Positions 34,301 to 43,412 of a DNA stretch of 64,000 nt are shown piece by piece. The position numbers were made by a program, and so were the translations under genes. Source of the stretch: Pegoplata infirma (lineage: Eukaryota; Arthropoda; Insecta; Diptera; Anthomyiidae); contig OY992539.1 of the NCBI GenBank assembly GCA_963921195.1, positions 156,210,162 to 156,274,161 of the forward strand. Reading direction: 5' to 3'. The notes below the pieces were generated by a model that saw only the letters and a list, made by a program, of their open reading frames with translations, had not been told where the DNA came from and searched no databases. Within the stretch, counting starts at the first letter, position 1, and every line of letters starts with the position of its first letter.

Positions 34301-34420
34301 AAATGTCTCAGAATCTAAGACATTTTCTGAGAAAATGTGTGTCAGAATTTGAGATTGTTTTTATTGGAAATATGTCTCTGAATCTGACTTTTTGTATAGG
34401 AAAAAATGTCTCAGTAATAA
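31310..34420. repeat. 35-bp satellite array (second, homogeneous copy, ~88 units)
   Basis: The unit is GTCTCAGAATCTGAGAC (8-bp arms around one base), then TTTTTCTATAGAAAAA (a perfect 16-bp palindrome), then TT, giving a 35-bp period. Units from 31550 to 33500 are almost identical. A two-unit variant (CAAAAAATGTCTTTGAATCT...) occurs at 31481, 31831 and 33091, i.e. 350 and 1260 bp apart, exactly 10 and 36 units. Flanks (31310-31550, 33500-34420) are diverged, with CTATAGG variants, as expected for an array homogenised at its centre by unequal exchange. Confidence 0.97.
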
Positions 34421-34438
34421 CACTTTTTTCATATTTTA

Positions 34439-34728
34439 GGCCGCTGTTCCAAAAAAAGTAATTCACATAAAAAAATGTGAAAATGAAAATTTCCGAATTT
34501 TTTTGCTGTTCTAGATTTCACATCCGAATTTCTATTTTGTTTTGTTTCACATTAAAAAAATTTGGTGAAAGTAAAACTAATGTACTTTTTTCCTTATAAT
34601 TTTTTAAATTTTAATTATTCGATTTCATTTTCGAATAAAAACGTGATCAACAAAACACTAAACTTGATTTCATGTGATTCGGAAATTTTCATGTGAATTG
34701 AAAAGTTGTGAAAGACAGAACAGAGGCC
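34439..34728. mobile_element. PIF/Harbinger-like MITE
   Basis: Ends GGCCGCTGTTC and GAACAGAGGCC are flanked by TTA (34436-34438, 34729-34731). A 3-bp TTA duplication with GGCC...TGTTC ends is typical of Harbinger MITEs. The 290-bp interior is AT-rich with TTCACAT/ATGTGAA motifs. Confidence 0.8.
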
Positions 34729-34731
34729 TTA

Positions 34732-35221
34732 ATTACTATGTTTTTTTTTAATAAAAAATTCAATAAAAAAATATTTATTTACGTTCAAAACTTATGAAAT
34801 AGTGTATTATTTAATTAATTTAAAAATTTGTAAGATTCACTCGGAAAATTCGCAATAGCTTGAACGTTTTTTGGCTCCAAATTATTTCATAGGAATTCCT
34901 CTTCATATTGACCAAGTTAATCACGATTTAAACAAATTATTTAACAACACCTTCATCTGCCGGGAAAATGTTTATTTTTGGTCTTTTCTTTGGGCATCAC
35001 CTTAGAACAATGGTTCCCAACCTTTGATTTTTGCCCCACTAGGGGGCAATTTGAAGCTTCCAGGGGGGCAACGAGCAAATTTTCTAGACTTTTTTTAGTC
35101 AAAATAACTACAAAAACAGTTTTTTTTTAGCAAAATTTACCACAAAAATTTTGTAAATCGGTGAAAATTTTCAATAAAAACTTAGTTTAAATGCTTATTT
35201 TACAAAATCTCTGCTAAACCA
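34732..35221. other. AT-rich DNA with a hAT-like terminal remnant
   Basis: AATGGTTCCCAACCTTTG at about 35009-35026, followed by GGGGGCAA motifs, resembles a hAT terminus of the type CAGTGGTTCCCAACC. No matching end is seen. Confidence 0.45.
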
Positions 35222-36520
35222 CACGCAAAAAAAAAATCTGTGTAAGATTGAGCAATCCTACTTGGTAAAACTTTTTTCATACCAAAAAAAATTTTTTACC
35301 AAATTTTTGCTAATATTATGCTTGTCGATGTTAAAGTAACATAATTCATATTTTATGTAAAATAACCAAGTAGCCTGCTCAATAACGCAAATTACCTGCA
35401 CAAAAATTTATCGAAAGAAAACAACAAAAAAACAAAACAAATACAGACCGCCATTTTCATTTTGTATTTTTGTGTGCGTGCGTTGTTCGTTTATTTTTTC
35501 TGTTATAAAAACGTAAAAAGGAAATTGATATATAAAATAAAAATAAATTAATACATAAATAAAAATAAATAATTAGTTTTCTAAAAGATAAATAAATGTA
35601 AGATAAAAGAATGTTAAAGTTAATTTTGCTTTCATCACTTAAAACACCATTCAATAAGAAAAACCAATGGAGTCCCAGACGTATGTTTTGATGAATAACA
35701 AATGGAATGATAAAGTGAGTATACCCGCATTCCGAAGACACCAATAAGGTTTAATAGATTTTTAGTTAAAAATTAGTTTGGTAATAATTTTATATTTTTA
35801 CAGGGTACTGCTTAATAAATTTTTGAAGCTATGGAGAATCCTTCACTACAATAAAGAGCGTGGACACCAATCCTGCCTTTAGTTATAAAATTAAAACCTA
35901 AAAACCCAAAGCCAAGGGAGTCCATACCTGTTTTGATGAGTTACAAATGGAATGACAAAGTAAATGTTCCTCCTTACCAAGAGACCAATGGGGTTAACCA
36001 ATTTTTTAAATTAAAAATTTATGTTTTGTAATAATTTTCTATTTTTACAGGATGCTTTTAAATAAATTCGTGAAGCTATAGCGGATCCTTTACTTCAAGA
36101 AGAAGCGTAGGCAGCGGTCACTCGAGAAAATTGTACAAAAAGGGTCAGTTGGTCGGTGGTAAATTAAATCCTACACAACATTTATTATATTAATATGGAT
36201 TTATTCTGTGAAAATTTTAAATTCAACAAATATACAAATTTTTACAAAAATTTATTGAAAATTTATTTTAGCATAAATGTGGTAATTTTTAGCATTATTT
36301 TTAGTCAGCTTTTCAAATAATTTTGGTATATTTCACTATATTTCTTTTGGTATATTTTACCAAGTTTTTGCTTAAATAGCGTTAGCATTTTCTTCAAAAT
36401 TTTTTACATAAGTGTTTTGGCTAAATTACCAAAACTACTTCGTCGGTTGTAGTTTTAGCATATTTTTGGTAAAATTATGCCAGATTTTTGCTCACTCCGA
36501 CACAAGTTTTTTTTTGCGTG
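35222..36520 (+). mobile_element. family A element, complete copy A2 (1299 bp)
   Basis: It is the same length, orientation and content as copy B, with CACGCAAAAAAAAAA and TTTTTTTTTGCGTG ends. The left neighbour is CA (35220-35221) rather than TA; the right is TA (36521-36522). The two exon-intron-exon units start near 35666. The right flank continues into the other half of A3. Confidence 0.88.
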
Positions 36521-36543
36521 TACGCTTTTTCTTGAAGTAAAGG

Positions 36544-36843
36544 CACAGACTAATACAGACTCGACATAAGTGACAGGTGTCAAAAAAGTATTCTTTAACC
36601 ATATGGTTAATATTTTTAAATTATTCTACGAATTAGGTTAGAAAGAGAAAACTGATGTAACGCGCCATAAGAAAAATGGATGCCAGATCGGATTTTGTTG
36701 TTTCACTCACTCCTAAGTCGTAGAAAGTGTTGTCATGTTAGCGTAAATCGTACTAAAAACCGCTGTGTTTTCTCCTAAAATCGCGTAGTTTTTCCCCATT
36801 TTTTCTTGTAAAACTCTACTGTCGAGTCTGTATTTAGTCTGTG
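36544..36843 (+). mobile_element. family G MITE with 7-bp duplication (GTAAAGG)
   Basis: This 300-bp element has ends CACAGACTAATACAGACTCG and CGAGTCTGTATTTAGTCTGTG-like. It is flanked by GTAAAGG (36537-36543, 36844-36850). The empty site CTTGAAGTAAAGGATCC is known from the other A copies, which fixes the duplication at exactly seven bases. Confidence 0.9.
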
Positions 36844-37381
36844 GTAAAGGATCCGCTAAAGGTTCACGAATTTATTTAAAAGCATCCTGTAAAAATAGAA
36901 AATTATTACAAAACATAAATTTTTAATTTAAAAAACTACACTCATAGAAATATCTTAGTAGAAAAATTAGTAAACCCATTGTAGATCAAGTTTTACAGAA
37001 TTTAACAAATATCAATGTTGATATTACAAAATTCAATAGTTGAAAATTACATAGTTGGAAAAAATTGTATAAAATATAAGTACATGAAATGTGCAACACT
37101 GTTTTTGCTGATCGCCATTTGTAAATTTTTGTTGTATTGTACAGAAGGGATGTTTCTCAAAAAAAAAATCTTTTTTATTAGAAAATATTTGGTGAGTAAT
37201 TAAATATATTTTGAATTTAATTCATTAATAAAGCAATTTTTATTTTTTTTAGCAATTTGTGATTTGGAATCTTTCTAAAAACTCTAGAAGCTAATCACGT
37301 AAAATGATTGCCGACAGCAAAACAACAGCGAAATACATCACAGTCCAAGGAAACAAAAAAATATCATCTAAAAACAAAATA

Positions 37382-38142
37382 CACTCATAGAAATATCTTA
37401 GTAGAAAAATTAGTAAACCCATTGTAGATCAAGTTTTACAGAATTTAACAAAAATCAATGTTGATATTACAAAATTCAATAGTTGAAAAATACATAGTTG
37501 GAAAAAATTGTATAAAATATAAGTACGTGAAAAGTGCAACACTGTTTTTGCTGATCGCCATTTGTAAATTTTTGTTGTCTTGTACAGAAGGGATGTTAAA
37601 AAAAAAAAATCTTTTTTATTACAAAATTAAAAGAAAATATGTGGTGAGTAATTAAATATATTTGTTATTTAATTCATTAATAAAGCATTTTTTTATTTTT
37701 TTTTAGCAATTTGTGATTTGGAATCTTTCTAAAAACTCCACGTAAAATGATTGCCGACAGCAAAACAACAGCGAAATACATCACAGTCCAAGGAAACAAA
37801 AAAATATCATCTAAAAACAAAATAAGTTTATGTGAAAATAATGAGTTAATTAAAACCACGAAAAAATATTGTGAAAATATTCAATTAAATAAAATAACAT
37901 TTACAACACAAATAAGAATTTCATTTTAATAAATAAAATTGCATGAATATACAAAACAAAACGAGTATGATTAACATAAATACGAATAGAACCAACAAAA
38001 ATACGAGTTAATCAGCTTTTACAAAAACTGACAACAATTAATGTTGAAATCAACATTAATATTTGTAGGGTCAAAATCAACAATGATTTCTGTTGAATTT
38101 ACTACGATTTTCTTTGGGAATACAATGATTTTTGGTTGAGTG
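37382..38142 (+). mobile_element. family C element s2 (761 bp) inside s1
   Basis: A complete copy of the same subtype as s1, inserted at TA between AAACAAAA and AGTTTATG. s2 itself shows the uninterrupted AAACAAAATAAGTTTATG. It has a putative 63-bp intron (37644-37706) and a downstream 60-codon frame at 37747-37929. The frame is basic and Lys/Asn-rich, with no recognised domain. Whether it is translated is unknown. Confidence 0.88.
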
Positions 38143-38387
38143 TAAGTTTATGTGAAAATAATGAGTTAATAAAAACCACGAAAAAATATTGTGAAAATAT
38201 CCAATTAAATAAAATAACATTTACAACACAAATAAGAATTTCATTTTAATAAATAAAATTGCATGAATATACAAAACAAAACGAGTATGATTAACAAAAA
38301 TACGAATAGAACCAACAAAAATACGAGTTAATCAGCTTTTACAAAAACTGACAACAATTAATGTTGAAATCAATATAAATATTTGTA

Positions 38388-39570
38388 CACCGAACCAAAT
38401 CTCGTAGGTAAAATCAACAAAAAATTTTTGTTGATCTTTGACAAAATTTCATCAATTTTTTTTTTAAGATTTTTAAGAAATCAACAAATTTTATTCAAAT
38501 TGACAAAATTTCGTCAATTTAACATCTTCTGAAGAGGTAAAATTGATGAAATTTTATCAAATTAACTAAATTGTTTAGTTTTGACGCCATTATTTTTTCT
38601 TCATTATGCACGCGTCATAAACATTTTGGAAAATTAATTTAATTTTAATTTACAATTTGAAGGTGGCTAACAACTTAGACATTTTTTGTGATCTCTACGA
38701 AACCAACAACTTACACTAGGTTATTTGAAAGGTATATTACATTTTTGAGCACAATGTAATTATTTATGTAACCTTTAAAAGGTTAAGACTAAATGCATTA
38801 AATATCTAGTCTGCACGTCAAAAACCTAAAATTAATATTACTGTTTTATTCATATTGAATAAGAGTTTAAATTATTAATGAATTTGTAAATTTTTTGTTT
38901 GTTATACCTAATAAAAATTTTTAAGTTTGAGTATTTAATTGACATTTTTGTTTTTGTTTTTTTTTTAAGAATGATGTTCTTTAATGTGTATTCATAAATA
39001 ATATAATATAATTGCATTTTATGTTGTATTTATAGTATGTTAATGTTTATAAGAATTGTATTTAATCTATACAAACGAAATACTTTTTTATAGTGGGATG
39101 GACAATAGCATCAGATCAGATTAATATCACAAATTTGTCCCTTAATGCTATTTTTAATTAATTTATTTGTATAATTCGTATAATTTGTTTATAAATATTA
39201 ACAGCTTTACATAACAAACTGCAAATATATTAAATTATTTGTGAATACATACAAAAAATCATTTTTGCTATGGTAATAAAAAGTCGAAAATTGATAAAAA
39301 ATCGTTGAATTGACGAAAACAATTCTGTTAATATGAATATTTGGGTATGTTAATTTGAAGAAATTTATTCAAATTGAATAAACAATTTTATTCAAATTAA
39401 CGAAAATAATTCTGTTAATTTGACGAAATTTCATCAAACTAATGTCAAATATAAATTGACGAAAAATTTTATTCAAATCAACACCCCGTTTTTGTTAGCT
39501 GTATAATGATTGTTCATTCATCAAATTAACATGCTTTTTCGTTAATATTACTGCCATATTTGGTTCGGTG
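38388..39570. mobile_element. element L with CACCGAACCAAAT ends
   Basis: This 1183-bp AT-rich insert in C s1 has inverted ends CACCGAACCAAAT and ATTTGGTTCGGTG, flanked by TA (38386-38387, 39571-39572). Other C copies read AATATTTGTAGGGTC at the site. The interior has many AAATTGACGAAA / TTTCGTCAATTT motifs and no long frame. Confidence 0.85.
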
Positions 39571-40433
39571 TAGGGTCAAAATCAACAATGATTTCTGTTG
39601 AATTAACTACGATTTTCTTTGGGAATACAATGATTTTTGGTTGAGTGTAGTAAATCCCATTGGTCTTTTGGTTATGAGGAACACTTACTTTGTGATTCCA
39701 TTTGTAACTCATCAAAACATGTCTGGACTCCATTGGCTTTGCTATATAAATGAGTTTTTAGGATTTAATTTTATAACCAAAGGCAGGACTGGTGCCCACC
39801 CTCTTTATTGTAGTGAAGGATTCGCCATAGCTTCAACAATTTATTTAGCAATATCCTGTAAAAATAGAAAATTATTACCAGACACTATTTTTTAACTAAA
39901 AATCTATTAAACCTTATTGGTGTCTTCGGAATAGGGGTATACTCACTTTATCATTTCCATTTGTAATTCATTGAAACAAACATCTGGGACTCCATTGGTT
40001 TTCCTAAATGAATGGTGTTTTAAGACAGCAAAATGAACTTTGGCATTTTTTAACTTACATTTATTTATCTTTTAAAAAAACTAATTATTTATTTTTATTT
40101 ATTTATTAATTAATTTTAATTTTATTTATCAATTTCCTTTTTACGTTTTTATAACACAAAAAATAAACGAAGCACGCACACAAAAATACAAAATGAATAT
40201 GGCGGTCTGTATTTGTTTTTTTTTTTTGTTGTTTTCTTTCGATAAATTTTTGTGCAAGTAATTTGCGTTATTGTGCAAGCTACTTGGTTATTTTACATAA
40301 AAAAACAATTATGTTACTTTAACATCAACAAGCAGAATTTTAGCAAAAATTTGGTAAAAAAATTTTTTTGGTATGAAAAATTTTTTACCAAGTAGGATTG
40401 CTCAATCTGACACAGATTTTTTTTTTGCGTGTA

Positions 40434-40645
40434 TGTAAAAGTCTGAAAACTAGAAGCTTTGTTAAAAATATATGTAGCAATAAATGGTAAACATTAAAAC
40501 AAAATCCATCGATTACTTTTCGAGAAAATTTGTGGTAAACCTATTTTATCTCGAAACCGAGTTGCTGGCGTAAGGAGCAAAACAATAATAAGCTGACGAT
40601 ATGCCAGATTTTGGCTCACTCGGACACAGCTTTTTTTTGCGTGTG
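40434..40645. other. spacer with a family A right-end fragment
   Basis: About 40597-40640 matches the right end of family A (GCCAGATTTTxGCTCACTC then TTTTTTTTGCGTG). The rest is unrecognised. Confidence 0.5.
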
Positions 40646-40653
40646 CTTTTTAG

Positions 40654-41028
40654 CAAGGTTGGCAATCGATACCCACCCAGAATAACGGTATTTGGCTATT
40701 GTACCGCAACCAATAAAGATATGGACATTTTTAAAAGCTATTATGAAAGTAGATGAAATTTCTAGTATTTTTGATGTGTTACTTCGTGTTTGTACCGGTT
40801 CATTTTTGTTATATAGGCCAATACCTTTAAAATACCGTTTCAAACGGTATTATAAAGGTATTGGCCTATATTTCGAAAAGCAACCGGTACAAACTCGAAG
40901 TAACACATCAAATATATTAGACATTTTATTGACTTTCATAATCGTATTTAAAAATGTCCATGTCTTTATTGGTTGCGGTACAATAGCCAAATACCGTTAT
41001 TTTGGGTGGGTATCAATTGCCAACCTTG
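40654..41028. mobile_element. near-perfect 375-bp palindromic MITE with 8-bp duplication
   Basis: Ends CAAGGTTGGCAAT and ATTGCCAACCTTG, and almost all of the interior, fold back on themselves around about 40840. CTTTTTAG flanks both sides (40646-40653, 41029-41036). The 8-bp duplication suggests the hAT or P superfamily. Frames on both strands here are products of the palindrome. Confidence 0.9.
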
Positions 41029-41036
41029 CTTTTTAG

Positions 41037-41829
41037 TATTTAGTACCCGATCAATTAGCAGGTATTGAGTACTCAGCACCCATATACTGAATACTTTTAC
41101 AACATTAGGTTTCTATACTGAAGTCAAGTCAGCTGATTGTATTTGTATTTTAATGTGTTAACACTTCACTGTGCAGCCGAATCTAAAATTGTAGTCTAAT
41201 TTTTTTTTATATGTTTTATATTGCAAAGACTATTTGATATAAAGTATAATGTACCCATTAGTGCTTATTAAATCTTATGGGCAGGAAAAAAATTCCGACA
41301 TAATAACAAGTTAGTATATACAATCCTATATGGAAGATGCAGTCTAACACTTTTTAGCTAAATGTTTTTAAAAATTTTGTGCTAATACATTATATTGACA
41401 AATTAAAATGAAAAATGCAGATAAAAACAATTTAAGAAAGACCTGTTCTTTGTATCAATGCAAAGAAGTCTAATAAAATACATTCCGTTGGCGAGTTGGA
41501 ACGAAAACAACTGAAATGAGTTCGCGTGGAGAAAGAGGAACAAGTCTTGTTGACATTGCACACTGTCAACAAGACTTGTTTTTGGATCCCGTTGTCCAAA
41601 AAAAAAAAATAAAAGTCAAAAGTTTGTCACCAAATGTGTCATCTCTATTTCTAATAAAAACAGGGTTTTAAAATTTTAAGTGGTTCTTATTTTGTACTTA
41701 TACTGTACTCTTTACCAACAGCTTCAAAAGAGATGGCGAGTTAACAGTTGGTTTTTGCAGTGCGAAATGTGGAAAATTATGATCAACTTTCAATTAATTA
41801 AAACCATATAAACAAAATTTATTTGAAAT
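41037..41829. other. non-coding spacer, nothing recognised
   Basis: AT-rich sequence. A short inverted repeat, AACAAGTCTTGTTGACA / TGTCAACAAGACTTGTT, lies at about 41540-41582. Confidence 0.45.
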
Positions 41830-42241
41830 TAGAGATGGGCGCGTGAGTGGATTTTGACTCACACTCACTCACGCTCACGCAAACAATAATCTAATCACTC
41901 ACGCATTTTGTTTACTCATGCGTTAGCGCAAGTAATATAAAAATTACTCACGCGTGACTTATACCAGATTCAATCACGCTCACGCGTGAATCACGCAAAA
42001 TCTACTCACGCAATAAAATTTTCGTACCAAAAAAAAAACTAAAAAAATATTTTTTTACAAGAAATAAAAAAAAATGGGAAAATCAAATCACGCTATCTGA
42101 CGCAAAAAATAAATGGCTCACTCACTAATGACTCACTCAGATTTTTTCAACTCACGCTCACTCACAATCACGTGATTGAAATGAAAATCACTCACACTCA
42201 CGCGTGATTCACGCAAATCGAGTGACCAGCGCCCATCACTA
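41830..42241. mobile_element. hAT-like MITE filled with CACTCACGC repeats
   Basis: Ends TAGAGATGGGCGC and GCGCCCATCACTA are flanked by TTTGAAAT and GTTAAAAT, an 8-bp duplication with two mismatches. The interior is dense in CACTCACGC and GCGTGAGT motifs. TAGnGATGGGC ends are typical of hAT MITEs. Confidence 0.75.
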
Positions 42242-43412
42242 GTTAAAATAAATCAAGATGAATATTGAATTAGAAGGTATTAACTAATCTTTCTTATATA
42301 AATAAAAATCAATTGTCGTTTGTTGGTAACCGCATCAGTTGAGAACGGCTAGACCGATTTGGACAAATTTTTTTTTTGAAATGTTCGTCATAGTCTAACT
42401 TAGGTTTTTACGTAAAGAAAAATTGACCACGCCCACTTTTATGCCACTTTTTTCGATTTATCTAAAATCGGAAAACGGCTGCACCGATTTGGGTATTTTT
42501 TTCTTTAAATGTGCGTACACTCAACCAAAAATCATTGTATTCCCAAAGAAAATCGCTGTAAATTCAACAGAAATCATTGTTGATTTTGACCCTACAAATA
42601 TTTATGTTGATTTCAATAAAAATTATTGTCAGTTTTTGTAAAAGTTGATCAACTCGTTTTTTTGTGAATCAACTCTTATTTTTTGTAAATTCAACTCATA
42701 TTTTTGTTGATAGAAATTTTATTTATAAAAAAAAGCTTGTTGGTATTTGTTAATATTCTTTTATTAAGCATAAATCACAATATTTTTGTATTATCCTCGG
42801 CTTTTTAAGCTGCAATATTTGAAGATTTTCACAAAGATTTTCACACACACTTCGTTTATTCATGTTATGCACTCATAAGCCATTCTCCACACTCAACCAA
42901 AAATCATTGTATTCCCAAAGAAAATCATTGTAAATTCAACAGAAATCATTGTTGATTTTGACCCTACAAATATTTATGTTGATTTCAATAAAAATTGTTG
43001 TCAGTTTTTCTAAAAGTTGATCAACTCGTTTTTTTGTAAATCAACTCGTATTTTTTGTAAACTCAACTCATATTTTTGTTGATATAAGAAATATTATTAA
43101 TAAAAAAAAGCTTGTTGTTATTTGTTAATATTCTTTTATTAAGTAAAAATCACAATATTTTTTAGAATTATCACCGGCTTTTTAAGCTGCAATATTTCAA
43201 CACAAGATTTTCACACACTTCTTTTATTTATGTTTTGCACTCGTAAGCCATTCTCCGGTTTTCTAATGACACCAAATCAAAAGGCTTAAAAAAAAACAAA
43301 CAAAAATATAATATAGTATGAATACATAAAGTAACGAATGTATTTTATTACTTACCAAATATTTACAGATCAGAATCTGATCATCAGATCCTATTTTAAT
43401 TTATTTTTATAA

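Larger units (their letters stand above)
36939..39647 (+). mobile_element. family C element s1, carrying C element s2 and element L
   Basis: It has standard C ends with TA on each side (36937-36938, 39648-39649), inserted in A3. The interior differs from the 26101 copy: an exon-like stretch ending GGGATG, a 61-bp GTGAGT...TTTTTTAG intron (37192-37252), then a short frame starting MIADSKTTAKYITVQG. s2 splits that frame at a TA, and L is inserted further right. Confidence 0.85.
36521..40431 (-). mobile_element. family A element A3, right half, with G and C insertions
   Basis: Starting at the TA of 36521, the sequence CGCTTTTTCTTGAAGTAAAGG continues the A3 left half that stops at 27905. It runs in reverse complement through exon unit 2, a G insertion (36544-36843), a C insertion (36939-39647), unit 1, and ends TTTTTTTTTTGCGTG then TA (40432-40433). 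With the left half it makes one complete A element. Confidence 0.85.

Noticed and set aside
31310..34420. CRISPR-like regular 35-bp repetition
   Set aside because: There are no unique spacers: unit follows unit directly and the whole period is repeat. The context is a fly genome. It is a satellite.
37015..37655. Two related ~62-65 codon membrane-like proteins (MLILQNSIVE...)
   Set aside because: They are the same exon-like part of C copies s1 and s2 and start mid-repeat. The more natural reading is a non-coding leader ending at a splice donor.
40616..41036. 75- and 114-codon frames on opposite strands
   Set aside because: Both are the two readings of one near-perfect palindrome (MITE at 40654-41028).
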